Positions 47,585 to 59,879 of a stretch of DNA of 64,000 bases are shown piece by piece. The notes below the pieces were generated by a model that saw only the letters and a program-made list of their open reading frames with translations, had not been told where the DNA came from and made no database searches. Both the position numbers and the translations under genes were made by a program. Position 1 is the first letter of the stretch, and the number at the start of each line of letters is the position of its first letter. The stretch comes from Latrodectus hesperus (taxonomy: Eukaryota; Arthropoda; Arachnida; Araneae; Theridiidae): NCBI GenBank assembly GCA_037975125.1, contig CM075850.1:128562293-128626292 (forward strand). Reading direction: 5' to 3'.

Positions 47585-48070
47585 CGTTTGCTGGTGTAGT
47601 GGACACTCGTTCCTCGGGAACCATTTGACCTTCCTTTAAGATCAAGTATCGCCAGAAAACAGTACATCTGTGTCCGATGTCCTCGGCTGTATCAGTTCTA
47701 CCTGCTGATGGACATTCTGATATCGAAGTCAGTCGAGTGGAAAATTTTGCTTATGGTCTCTCACAGGTGTGCCTGATTCAAATCTGGGAGATGATCTTGC
47801 ATCATTAAAGCGTACGCCACCCCGTTCTACCGCGACAGGCCATAATGAGGCAGCCCAATGGGAAATTACGGGCCGAATTATCAATCTGACGAAAGCGTAA
47901 ACTATGCGATGCAAAGGACTGATTGGGCTTGACCTTGATGAAGCGTCATTTCGAAAGCTAAGTCTGATGCCACACGCGTACGTTTGCGCAGCCAAGCGAG
48001 GCCGGTTTGATAGGACGGCGCCGTTGAACTGCCAATCTTTGTGAATTTCGAAGGGATTTCCCAACAACAG
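47585..48070. other. GC-richer island with a 112-codon minus-strand frame
   Basis: The minus frame 48067-47729 starts MLGNPFEIHKDWQF and is Arg/Ser-rich with no domain I recognise. It is the longest frame in the window that is not clearly from a transposon or a tandem repeat and not on a recognised repeat. TGGTGTAGTGGACACTCG near 47593 is faintly A-box-like. Could be an exon, a non-coding conserved element or chance. Confidence 0.3.
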
Positions 48071-48519
48071 CCCAGGATCACTATAAATATTCGATCAGCA
48101 TAATTTGTTATCAGTTATTAGATATAAATATTCATTGGGCTATATAAACCAGTTTAAAATGATCATCAAGATATTTTCAGGTATTTATTGTTAAAATTTT
48201 ATTTTTTCTGTAATCAGTTCTTTATTAACAATTTGGAAAGGATCCTCACTTGTTCATTTATACTTTTCAAACTGACTCGACTAACTGGTTTGGTTTTCTT
48301 GCCGTCCTACTGTCACCATTACCAAATAGGGGCTAGTTTGACCGAGACTTACAGTTAAAAGATAATACCAAAACATTTCAAGCTTTTATACTCAAGTGTG
48401 GAATCAAACTTAAAAGCTGTTGAATGGAAGGACTTGGCGCTCATCATTCAGTTGCATGTAGGTACCGACTCTTATGCGAGCAATAAAGTTAAACAATATA
48501 TATTTGTAGATTTTAGTGT
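48071..48519. other. AT-rich stretch, nothing recognised
   Basis: No gene or repeat recognised. Confidence 0.45.
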
Positions 48520-48601
48520 AAAAAAGAGAGAGACGAAGAGAGAAAGGGAGAGAAAGAAAGAGAAATAAAGAGAGAGAGGGAGAAACTAAGAGAGATAGAG
48601 T
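48520..48601. repeat. Polypurine tract
   Basis: About 80 bases almost entirely A and G on the plus strand (GAGAGAGACG, AAAGGGAGAGAAAGAAAGAG and onward). The minus frame 48410-48643 across it is a Ser/Leu-rich artefact. Confidence 0.9.
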
Positions 48602-49214
48602 AATATTTCCTGATTGTGTACAAAAAGCGTTATATGTATACATTTTTTTTTACTTATGTAAAGATTTTAATGCAGTTAATAAAAACATCATTTTGTAATT
48701 GCGACAGGGAATTTCGGGATAGGTGTATATTCTACTATATGTGAATTTAACTTTCATATGTAGATTTATTTTTATCGAGATTTTTATTCTTCTTAAAAAG
48801 TCTACAAGGAAGAACCTATAAGAAAATTTCTTTGTGTTCACTCAAATATCGGTATAATAATGTTATCTCATAAAATAAAAAAATTATCATATATACTTGT
48901 TCGAATGCATATCGGCATAATTATTGCCATGCATTCTATACATTTGAGCCATAGCTGCAGCATCAAGTTTCTGTTTTGACGCAGCACTAAAATGATCACG
49001 TAAACATCACTGATGTTCGATTTTGCATCTTGGGCAGTTGCTGTTTGTTTACGTACCGTTTTGTTAAATGCGGCGTATAATTTTTATAGTTCTTATTTTA
49101 ATTTCATTCTCAAATACATTATGTAATAAATACTAAAACTCACTAAAACATTTATATCTTCAAAGGCATTACGGAGTTTTCGTTCATAAAGAATTTCTCT
49201 CTGTGAAAGAAAGT
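48602..49214. other. Stretch without recognised gene
   Basis: 48900-49080 is slightly less AT-rich but has no motif or partner copy. Confidence 0.4.
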
Positions 49215-49861
49215 CGGTAACTTCCTATTATACCCCCGCTTTTGATCCTAGCATATTTCTCACGGAGAAGCGAAAAAACGTACGATAATCGTCGTAACGG
49301 GAAAGCAAAATATCCTAAATTACTGTCAGCAAGTCATTCTGCGCTAACATGCATGCACGTATTGTTTAAAAGGGCTTATACGTTTTTAGAAATTACTAAA
49401 AAATAATACAAACATTTTATATTTAGATTTTATAATCTAGATAAATATCAGTTAATGACAAAACTTATTTAAACAACAATCTTTATTTAAAACTGTTTAG
49501 AAATCAAATCGGAGACCGATTGCTTATACATAATGTAATTTTTTTAAATGAAATAAAATAAAATTATTTGGCTGTGTTTTTTGCCCTTGTGACCGTAAAG
49601 CTCCTTTTAACCGACAAAATTATCACAAAGCAATCTTTTGCACCAACAAGCTTTAGCTCTGTTCAGTATTTAGCTTGTTTACCATTGTGTGTCACTTTTT
49701 AATCAAAATTTGCCCAAAAAATTTGATTGGTATATATTGGATTTAAAATAAAAATTTTGAGCCAATAAGATCATCATAACTAAGGCATATCATTTTCTCT
49801 TCTCCCTAAGAATCATGATATTTCTTTAGGATCATAAAAGGGGGATAATGGAAAAATACCG
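49215..49861. mobile_element. Non-autonomous TIR element, family F, copy 1
   Basis: The left terminus (49215-49275) contains CCTATTATACCCCCGCTTTT, GATCCTAGCATATTTCTCAC and GGAGAAGCG. It matches in reverse complement the right terminus (49797-49861: CTTCTCCCTAAGAATCATGA, then TTTAGGATCATAAAAGGGGG and ATAATGGAAA). The inverted repeats are about 60 bp with moderate divergence. The centre is AT-rich and non-coding. Total is about 650 bp. Confidence 0.7.
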
Positions 49862-50340
49862 CAACAAATATTGAAAGGAATTTGACCAATGATTTTTAAA
49901 CACCGCGCCACGGCACTTTTCTGTGCAGCCAAATTTTAGAAATACTACATATAGTAAAAATTATTTTTCCTTTTTATTACGAGTAAAACAATATTAGCGT
50001 ACGTATTGGTTTTGCAGCGTATATTATGTTATTTCCCATTCAACAATATTATCATAAAATATTTTATTTAGCGTATTATAGGTAAGTAAACAAATCTTAA
50101 TATTTTCTTTTCTTGTGTGCCATCAAATTTTGAAATTCTTAAAAGTTAAAGTTGAGATTCACTAGTCCACAGACAATCAAATAATTTCTTCATCTAAAAA
50201 GCATTTATTTGAGATTTGAGGCAAGATTTCACAAAAAATTAAAGATCTAATTAGAGCCCAAAGTGTTTTATTTGAATATAAAACTTACACAAATACGTAA
50301 TAGACTATTTACAATATAATGTTGTAATAATTGTGACTGA

Positions 50341-50346
<6 letters not shown>
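49862..50346. other. AT-rich stretch, nothing recognised
   Basis: No gene or repeat recognised. Confidence 0.45.

Positions 50347-50429
<83 letters not shown>
50347..50429. repeat. (TA)n microsatellite
   Basis: About 41 TA units. Confidence 0.97.
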
Positions 50430-50431
<2 letters not shown>

Positions 50432-50949
50432 ATACGCTGTGCAAATTAACTCTTAAACTTTTATCTTATACTACCTATTTATGGCTAAGCATTTAAGAGA
50501 TCTCGCTAGGTGAGTCCCTGTAAGTAAATAAAAACAAATCCAACCCCAAATTAATAAATATTTATTCTAAAATGCATAAGCAGATAATATTTCATAATTA
50601 TAAATTACGATCAAGCAAAAATGAAGTCGACCACAAAGACGGAATATAGTTCCAAATTTCTGATATATCAACAAAGGAGACAAGCATGCAGTTAATTGGT
50701 GAACATAAAAGTCAACGACATGACAAATTTTGGTTTCATGTTGTTAAAGGATATGTAAAAAATAGCTAGAAAATATAGTAATTGAATACAGAATCAATTA
50801 AAATTTAAGAGTTAAATCTAAATGAGAGCAAAATTCTATGAAAATTGATTCAGACTAGTAAAAAAATTTAAATGCCTTTCACAATGCCACTGTTAAAAAT
50901 TGTTAAAACTAATGGGCAAAAGTTTACAATCGGGTACCGCTTGATTCTT
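50430..50949. other. AT-rich stretch, nothing recognised
   Basis: No gene or repeat recognised. Confidence 0.45.
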
Positions 50950-51150
50950 TTATGATTTTTTTTAGCTTGTTAACCATTATTTATCAGTATTTAGTCAATT
51001 TTTGCAAAAAAAATAAAATGGATTGGAATATATTAGATTTAAAATGAATCGTTAAAATCATCATATCTACGTTGTATTATTTTCGCTTCTCCGCAAGAAA
51101 CATGCTATTTCTTTGGGGAGCATAATGGAAAAGTACTGAAAGTTTTATAA
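50950..51150. mobile_element. Family F, copy 2 (right part only)
   Basis: Aligns in the same orientation with 49670-49861: TTAGCTTGTTAACCATT versus TTAGCTTGTTTACCATT, ATATATTGGATTTAAAAT versus ATATATTAGATTTAAAAT, CGCTTCTCCGCAAGAAACAT and ATAATGGAAAAGTAC. No left terminus was found, so the copy is truncated or its left end is too diverged. Confidence 0.65.
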
Positions 51151-51975
51151 AACAGTTCAAAAAATTATATATATATATATATATCATTATCATTTGAAGT
51201 TTTTAAATAATATTTATACGATGCAACTTATATTTAATAAAAATTTTAAAAAAATACAGTAAGTCCATTTTCAAAGTTATATTTAATTCAAAAATTCTAA
51301 ATTAAAATTTTTTCCATCATATAAATTAAAGAATTTAATTTAGAAAGTAATCGCGACAAATAAATGTTTGCTATTAATTAACCTCTAATAATTATGTAAA
51401 ATATAATTTTTAAAAAGATTTAGAAATGTTTCCCGGTGTATGCTAAATACTCTTTAAAATACTACATTTTTAATGACATTACACTTTTGACACCCCATAG
51501 TGCGCTACAAAACAGATGGAAAGCGTTGTAAGGTTTTCTTAAGCATCTAGTACATAAATTGTCTTCAATGAAAATTTTTGCAGATGTTGTCCCGTATTAA
51601 CGTGTTGAAAAGAAGAAAACCCCGTAAATTCTCAAGCTGCTTTCTCAGTGCGCAGAAAGCAAAAACAAAGCATCTTTCTCCCGCTGTTTAACAAAAGCCA
51701 GAATTGAATTTGGAACTTCTCGCTTCAAGGACATGTTTTTCAACAATGCCATGTTACCCTGTGACTCAAAACATATTAATTTTCAAATGTAATGATAACG
51801 TTTCTTTCATTTTAATAAATAATTTTTTAAAATAATTTTTTTTGTCTGAAAGGAAAACGCACGAAAAACTACTTAATGAACTCAATCAAATTTTTTACCA
51901 GCCATCTGAACTAGATTAGCTCTGTCAAAATAGGTAATTAATATGCACCTGAAGTGTTTTCGCATCAGCACATAT
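51151..51975. other. AT-rich stretch, nothing recognised
   Basis: A short (TA)n lies at 51166-51184. 51500-51760 is slightly GC-richer without motif. Confidence 0.45.
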
Positions 51976-52247
51976 CCCTGTATTTCGCCCGGAGTTGGGC
52001 TCTACCAGTTAGAGGCAGCTGGGCTGGAGGGAGTCTTAGTAATTTAGAAGCAGGGATCAAACAGAAGATTCTTAACACTTGACCTGCAACCCCCAGAAGT
52101 ATCATTTCACTGGAAGGATATTGCGACCACGACATATTTAACATCCTCCAATAGTGAACACAACAGACCTTCTGTTAAGCCAGATTCGAATCCACTGCCT
52201 TCCGATAACGAGAATGACTTCCTGACCCACCAGACCACTTAGGCCCC
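51976..52247 (-). mobile_element. SINE, family B, tRNA-headed
   Basis: Collinear with 4882-5141. On the minus strand it starts with GGCCTAAGTGGTCTGGTGGG (A-box side) and GTGGATTCGAATCTGGC (B-box), followed by the family body ending near ACAGGGATATG. Divergence from the other copy is moderate, so the copies are old. Confidence 0.75.
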
Positions 52248-54659
52248 GCGTTGTAAGTTCAACAAGCTATTATAATTAGGAAAAATTTACATTTAGATTC
52301 TGTGTTGGAGAAAGAAAATTACTTTCCAAACAAACTAATAATAAAGACTATCCAATACGACAGATGAAAACCATTTCATGAAGATTTTAGGAAAGGTTGA
52401 AACTTACATTTTAGATTCAAAACCTTCTCAATTCACATTCGTTTGTAGTAATGATTATTAAACTACATTATAGCTTGAATTAGATTTCCTTAAGTTATTG
52501 ATCAGAAATTGAAGAAAAAGATAAGTGAAAAAAATGCTAAATATACATTAACATTATATTAAATTATTAGAACAAAGCATATACATTATCGTTTGGAATA
52601 GAAAACCACACGTAATAAATTTATAGCAAAATCATCTGAAATTGAACTTTACAAAAATCAATTTGTGAAAGCCTGAAGTACAGACGAATTTTGCAACAAA
52701 TGAAGGCTTTGAATATTTATTAATATCATTAAAACTGATTTATAAAAACATTGAATTTCACAAATTTAATGAGCAAAATCTTTGAATCCCAACTCAACTG
52801 TGCAAATATTCAATTCATTATTTGAAAAGACACATACATAAAAATCATATGTCTTATATTTTGTATTACATATTTTTAATGAATGATGCATTACTAAATA
52901 CCTTTCATTACATTTGCTCTTGTTTGATGTCTGAAGATTGAAAAACTCTTGTAAAATGGTCTTATTTGCTATAATTCCTTCAAAAATTTAATCCCAAATT
53001 TGAAAATTATGTCGTATAGTTAAACACTGTCATCTGTTATAATCATCAATAAATTTTTTATCATAATGGATTATAATAAAATCAGATGCTTTCTTTCATT
53101 TCAAGCAATGTTTTTCTCTACACCTTTTGCGCTGATGTTTGTGTGAAAATATTTTTCGAAAAGTCAAATATGCTTTTACAATTCATGTTATAATATATGA
53201 ATAGTAATATTCCACATAATAACTTATTTTTATTATTGGTGATTCTCCGTGAAATGTGAATTAATATTTTTCGAATTTATATGAGTTGCAGTATCCCTAA
53301 ATTATATTTTTAGCAAAACAAATCTCTATCTAAAATGCAGATAATATTTTTCATTGATATTTTTCAAAAATTACGAAATTTCGAACAATAACGAATTTGT
53401 GATTATTGTTCCGTCTTTATTAAATATGATTAAAAGATAAAATTGAAAAACAGACATTTAATCATAAAAGATTAAATTTTTGTGATTTAACATTTTTCTT
53501 TTCTTTAGTAACTTCCTTTAACAATTTAACGTGTGTAACCAGTATTTCTTTTTCTTCTACCATTATCATTATTATAAAAAATTACTTGCTTCGTATTTTT
53601 AGACAAGATTAAAAAATTAAATTTAAGGGAAACTTAATCCCAAAAAATAAATATTTTTTATGAGAGAATTTTTTCTCAGTTAAAATTATATTTCTCTAGT
53701 TTCCTATGTCAGTATACTTGAATAATTTAATATAATTCTAATATTTTATTTTATTATTATTTTAATATCATTGGCGATATCTAAAGAATATATAAGCTAA
53801 TATTGATTATCAATCTATTACTTGATAAAGTTACATTGATGAAATGAATTTAAATTGAAGTATCAGTGACAAATTAAATTAAAATTTCCATTTAGAGAAT
53901 AAATTCTTAAAATCCGGACTCTCGTGAATTATGGCATAAAATAAATAATATTACAATAAGACAATGTAAAATTGATAATATAATCTCATTGTAGCATTCA
54001 ATGTAAAGGATATTGTGATGTCTATAGAGAATTTTGATATTTTCATTAAAACCATTGATACCAATCACTCCATATCATAAATATTATAGCTTATTTCCTT
54101 ACAGAATTATAAGCAAGTCACTCAATATTGTTGATTGCTTTAATTAGAAATTTAATGCTTGATGAAATTGCATGGATGAAATGAATTTAAGCTATTAAAT
54201 ATTCGAAACAAATTATAGTGAGATTATTATTCACAGATTAAGACTTTAAGATTGATGACTCTTAAAAACTATGACAATAATCAATGTTACAATTTGAAAA
54301 CATTAAATTGATGATTTCTTTTTACTTTTTCAGTCTGATTTAGTTATGCTGAAGTCTGTGGGGCAAAAAAGCTCTTTTAGTTATTTTTATTATAATCGAC
54401 TCACATAAGTTTTATAACCTGGTTGATAATACATACTAATCTTTGAGGCCATATTTTTTCCACTCAGTACTCGTTTTGATATTTCAATAAGGAAATATAC
54501 TTCAAGTAGTTGACCTAATAAATCAAAAAGTTTGGGTAATAAATATCTTTCCGTGATAATTTTTACAACTGCGTTATTATTACAATTTCGAATCCCGTAA
54601 TTGTCAGCACCCTCAATAATTGTAGCATTGTCCCGAAAAGAAAATAATTAACCGCCAAT
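52248..54659. other. Long AT-rich stretch, nothing recognised
   Basis: About 2.4 kb with no open frame of note, no repeat partner and no tRNA-like box. Confidence 0.5.
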
Positions 54660-55060
54660 TTTACAGCCAAATGCTTGCAGAGACGAGAAAAGAAACGAAC
54701 AATCCGGCGATTCATGTTCACGTATTCGTAATTCTCTCATCGCTTTCTGGCCATTTCTTTTACGACTCGATTGAGGTACGAAATCTTCCTTCCGCGAGGA
54801 AGTCCCGAGCCATAACTTCTGGGACGGACGGATGTTTTTTAATCACTCGCTTATTACCTGCCTTCATTACAGAGAGTCTTTTGTTCTTAGGACCTAATTT
54901 CCAAAACCAGCCGCTAGAGGGAGAAAGCAGCGCTGGAGTTCCAAATGTCGTTCTCGCGTGACAAGAGGCTCTGCCGTTAAAACGACATTAAGAGACTCCT
55001 CTTGTCTCTATTCCATCAGTAGATGAGGTGGCGAGATAACGACACACTGAAGGTTTGCGT
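54660..55060. other. GC-richer island with a 96-codon plus frame
   Basis: The plus frame 54671-54961 (MLAETRKETNNPAIHVHVFV onward) contains no domain I recognise. The island has sharp composition edges and frequent CpG. Near 54985-55010, AGAGACTCCTCTTGTCTC is partly self-complementary. Candidate exon or conserved regulatory DNA. Confidence 0.35.
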
Positions 55061-55344
55061 TCTTCTCATCTTGGATGCAGTTCTTTTATTTCTCTTTTAA
55101 CACCTATGATTTCTTAAGACACTCATGCAGTTATTCCGAAATGATTTTTAAGGTTCATGTGTTTGTGTATTTTAAACTTAACCATCTTAAGTTTGATCTT
55201 CTGCAGATATCCGATAATTTCCATACCGTTTCATGTCTGGTGTTGAAAGGGAATATAATTAACTAAGATACCACTTCGATTTAAACTTAAGCTTGTTTAG
55301 TTTTCATACATGAGTATTATACGAAGTTTCTTTTAATAACATCA
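55061..55344. other. AT-rich stretch, nothing recognised
   Basis: No gene or repeat recognised; a 63-codon frame is probably chance. Confidence 0.4.
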
Positions 55345-55412
55345 GTAATAACATGCCAAAAATTAAAAACATGATAAAAATTAATAACATGCCAAAAATT
55401 AATAATATGCCA
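55345..55412. repeat. Short imperfect tandem repeat
   Basis: Repeats of AACATGCCAAAAATTAA and variants (AACATGATAAAAATTAAT, AATATGCCAAAATT), period about 18-19 bp, three to four copies. The hydrophobic minus frame across it is an artefact. Confidence 0.8.
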
Positions 55413-56640
55413 AAATTACAACCGTTGATATTTAGCTTCAAGAACTGCTGATAGGAGAATTCAATCTCAGTTCTTGATAAATAAGTGACATCATAATCAA
55501 CTGTCCGGGCATTCAAAATAAATAAATATCTTGTTTTGAAGAGCGCTGCTGTGTCTGGGCGGATTTATACCTTATTAACAACCGAAGAATCTCGTACAGA
55601 GGAAGTTTAATATAAGCTAAATATTTATTTTGATTTCTAGTTAATTGCGTGGCATCAATTTTTGTAAGGAGGTGGAATCTTCACCTCTGGAAACGAGGCT
55701 CAAAACCTTAACGGGGATGAGCTCACCTTATTAGGCAGAAACAGGTGGTCTGAAGTAAGGTTTTCCCAAAATATATTAGTTACAGGAATCTCACAAACTC
55801 TCTAACTTACCCAAACAAAGTGTTACAAAAAGTTCTGATCAAAACTTCAAAGTCATTTTAAATAAAGTGTGATAAACCAAAAAAGATGCTTATTTGTCTG
55901 TCATCAATCTTCGAATATGCAGAATCAAGTTTTGAATAAGCAGAAAAATATAACTGTCGTTACTGCTAAATTTATCATATTTTTAAAAATAAATATTTAC
56001 AAAACGTTTTTTACTTTTAATCCCAACATACTACGGGTTACAATTATTTTGAAATTTCGACGTAATTTCATATTTGCTAAAACTATGAAACAACGAAAAT
56101 GTATTCAGTAAAATGGAGTGCGCAAATTAACAAAATAATATTAAAAACACGCATTATTTTTTTTAAATTATCTTATTATATTATAAAAATCTTAAATTTA
56201 CATAAATAAACTTGTAGTCTTTAAAAATAACTTTTTAGACTGAGATTTTAAAACACAAATAATAAATCCAAAATATATTCATCATATAAATAAATTTATT
56301 CTTAGATTTATAATTAAGTATTAATAATTTGCTAGAATAAAACTTATACAATTAAATTGATATGTGTTTAATCTTATATATATTATAATATAATTAAGCA
56401 TTTGTCAACTATAAATAAACCTAGATTGTAAAATTAATACTGGTAAAAATTATATCATCCACAATTTCAAACGTTATAAATGTCCATATAAATAAAAGTA
56501 AAAGACAAATAAATAATTCATTTTAGTTGAGATATAAATTCCAATTAATTTGATGCCTGCTGAAATATTGAAATAAATACAAAAGATGTATAAAAATATC
56601 TAATTTATTAAATATTTTTAATAAATTAAATATTTTTATA
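55413..56640. other. AT-rich stretch, nothing recognised
   Basis: A perfect AT palindrome (TAATTTATTAA with TTAATAAATTA) lies near 56601-56627. No gene recognised. Confidence 0.45.
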
Positions 56641-56718
56641 ACGTCAATCAACAACTGATTATTATTTACGTCGAATCAACAACTGACGTGCACAACTGAA
56701 AGAACGTCGAATCAGTAA
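56641..56718. repeat. Clustered ACGTC(G)AATCA motifs
   Basis: ACGTCAATCAACAACTGA at 56641, ACGTCGAATCAACAACTGA at about 56668, and ACGTCGAATCAGTAA at about 56704. Roughly 27-36 bp apart. Confidence 0.65.
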
Positions 56719-57352
56719 TTTCAAAATAATGTTAATAATTATGTTTTCACATTTTTATTAAAATGAAAAATATTCTAAATTACTAATGAAGCCTAAAAAT
56801 ATTTAGTTATTTAAATTAGCAGAGTTATAAAAAATGCATATAATGATATGAAAAAAAGTTGTTTTGCCTCTAAAAAAGCGTATCAGAAAAACAATGGTAA
56901 TGAATGGATTGTTAAATCACTTTTTCCATTCATTTTTCTCAAATGCATTGTTGACACTATTCATTATTTCAAATTATTCAATTGCAATTTATGATACACA
57001 TCAACCTATTTATAAAATTACGTCATTTATTTTATCTGATTAAATCTCAAAAAGATAGTCACAATGAAACATCATTTGTACAATGTAATTTAAAAACTAT
57101 TAATAGGATTTCATTTAAAAAAAAGAATAAACTTTCACATGTGTTATGAGTTTTAGATATACCTAATTGAAGATGTGTATTGCAATTGCTAATTCATTAA
57201 AATTAAGTAGAATGTTCATTATAATAAATTAGTATATATTTTAAGGGTTTGCACAAATATTATTGTATAAAACAATTTTGTTAATTTAAAGTATATAAAA
57301 ACATCGCATATTTGTTTAGAATGTGTCAAATTGAAAACTTTGGTACAATCTC
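56719..57352. other. AT-rich stretch, nothing recognised
   Basis: No gene or repeat recognised. Confidence 0.45.
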
Positions 57353-57441
57353 GGTACCTGGTGCTGGTTTGGTGTGGATACTTAATTTCATACCAGTAAG
57401 GAAATTCCATGTGAATACCCCACAAAACCAGCACCAGGTAC
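57353..57441. repeat. Stem-loop with miRNA-precursor-like size
   Basis: GTACCTGGTGCTGGTTT (57354-57370) pairs perfectly with AAACCAGCACCAGGTAC (57425-57441). After one mismatch GTG pairs with CAC, and after another GG pairs with CC, giving a stem of about 23-24 bp. A loop region of about 35-40 nt contains AATTTC and GAAATT, which can pair further. The stem is markedly GC-richer than its flanks. A 76-codon minus frame across it is incidental. Confidence 0.85.
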
Positions 57442-59002
57442 AAAAACAAACTAATTTAAATTCTTAATTTTTCTGATTAAATTAATTTTATATTTTTTAA
57501 TTTAAAATATGTTTCAATATAGGTTTTCTAAACAGAATTCTTTTTAAATCGAATATTAAAAAAAGTTTTCGTATATAATTCTAAAAAAAATTCAGGCATA
57601 ATTTTAAAAGAAATTTTTGAAACTAATTCGAAAAGATATTTTTAAAAAGAATACCATAAGAAATTTTTGAACAGAATTTTAAAATAGTCTGCGAAGTTCT
57701 TTAAAAAATATAAAACATTCTCTAAGATTGAAATATTACCAAACTTTCAATCAAATTCCTTGGCACTTCGAAATTCGAACCCTCATAGAATCACAAGTAA
57801 CTTATGTAGCATGCATAAAGAATTAGTAATCTGCAGATTTGGCGTCTTGGCGACCATAAGAGTTTGTGAAAAACATTAAATTTTTAGATAACATCATTGT
57901 ACGAATTGTGCAAAAAAAGTGATTAAACAATATACATGTACTTAAATCAAATCATCCACAAAGCGAACCATTAATACTTCTTGTATTTGAAGAGCAATGT
58001 TTCCTAGTTAATGTTTTAAATTTCTCTAAAATTCTAAACTTTACTTATAATGAATTAAGGAATCAGAAATTATATGTGTAGTTTCTGAAATAAACTTATT
58101 GAGACTGATAATAAGGTAATAATTACTTTAATTTGATTTGATTTGGTACTTTGTCTTAGATTATATAAATTCAGAATTTCCTTTTGCCTTAGCTGTAGTA
58201 AGTTATTCTAATGCATATGATTTTTCAAGGTGTACTGACCACTGAAAAGAATTTTATAGTAGCATATTATATGAAATAAAGAAAATTTTTAAACACCCGG
58301 ACCACCATGCTGAAATAGAAATTCAATATCCAAAGCTCATTGTTCAACAATTGATGAAAACTAACATGGAATAAATTTTCTTTCTGTAAAAACACTTCTC
58401 AAATATTGAGTTATATTATACACGTGTTGAATAAGGGAAACATTGAACAATCACGACAGCAGTTTTCAGTACGTGAGTTTATAAAATTGTTAAATTTCTC
58501 CATCTCTCATATATTGGTCAAAAGACTAAGAATTGAACTCTTAACCTATCTTTTTGAAATACGTCGCACCCTAATGCGTTTCTAGAGGAACATATTTAGC
58601 ATTTCAATGATTATCTTAGTGCAAATTGAAAAACAATTTTGTAAAAAAAATATTTCCCAATGATGATGTATGCACTTAAGTTAAAAATACGTGTCCTTTA
58701 TTCATAATTTAAGAATCCATCTTAAACAGTGACTCTTTGAAAAATAAAAGTTTAAAAAAAATTATTAATCAAAATTGTCTCAATCTAATTCGACAGTATT
58801 TTAAATCAGTAGGTGGAATCTGTGTTCTTCATTTAAATCGAAATTTTTAATGAAGTCATCATATCACAGTTGGCAATATTTATCACTTGAAATGTATTTT
58901 TGTCAACTGGTCTACAGCAATTAGAGTATTTGATATTTCAAAACGGAAATTATTCTATGAATCACAGAAATTACTTCTAGCCAATTATTCTAAAATATAT
59001 TT
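57442..59002. other. AT-rich stretch, nothing definite
   Basis: Possible tRNA-like B-box relics occur on the minus strand (AATTCGAACCCTC near 57773; AATTGAACTCTT near 58533), too weak to annotate as elements. Confidence 0.4.
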
Positions 59003-59255
59003 GGCACAGATGCCATATAATTCAATATGCCAAATTCTGAATATTTTTGGTGAAGAAATGTTGTCAAGATGACGTATTGTGACGTGAGCGATGACGTAAA
59101 TACTAGGGTTGCCAAAATAAAATTTTCTGCATAATTCTTATAGGTCTCAATATTTATGACGTATTAAAAACCAGGTTGCCAGATACATAATAAAATCCGC
59201 TAAAAAAATCACCAAACTCAGAATTTGTCTTCCAGGATCACACAACCTCTGCGCC
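59003..59255 (+). mobile_element. MITE, family E, copy 3 (both ends present)
   Basis: Left terminus GGCACAGATGCCATATAATT and following TGCCAAATTCTGA pair with right terminus CAGAATTTG...CACAACCTCTGCGCC. The interior AAGATGACGTATTGTGACGT and GATGACGTAAATACTAGGG matches copy 1 closely. It is non-coding, about 253 bp. Confidence 0.87.
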
Positions 59256-59879
59256 ATTTATTTTTAAAAAATTGCGTGTATTTATATCGTCTATTGAATA
59301 CCCTTCACACAAACATTCATAAATTGCAAAGCATTTCATTTATCATCCTACATAAGTATATTTTATAGTAATTAAAAATGAAGAAAGCGCATCATGAAAT
59401 AAAGAAAAAAAATCATTTTGTTTTTAATATTTAACTGATATTTCACCTTCCTGGTGCTGCAGTTCTCTTCGTATAAATGATACTTTTTAGACATTCATGT
59501 ATATAAAATTTAATTAGCAATAAAATTAAATTTCTATATAATTATTTTATAATTATATTTACAAATTCTCTTTATAAAGCATTAATGAAAAGTAATTTTT
59601 ATAAAAAGTAAATTAGTTATATTTGAATATAAATATGAACTAAGATATCATAATTTAATGAAAGACAGTGTCATTTACTAAAAAAAACATTTTACACTCA
59701 ATGATTTGCTTATAGGTTAAGAAATCTTAAATTCACTTATATTCATCAAATTTCAACGATGCTGAAAGTAGGTGTATCTAACTTTCCTTACATTATTGAA
59801 ATATTCTACGACGTGATCAAGAACATACCATGAAATCATTATTATCAAAGAATAATATTTTTTATTAAAAACTTTGTTA
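59256..59879. other. AT-rich stretch, nothing recognised
   Basis: No gene or repeat recognised. Confidence 0.45.

Noticed and set aside
48410..48643. Ser/Leu-rich minus frame resembling a membrane segment
   Set aside because: Antisense of the polypurine tract.
55304..55516. Minus frame rich in Leu/Ile/Phe/Met suggesting a transmembrane peptide
   Set aside because: Caused by the short tandem repeat at 55345-55412.
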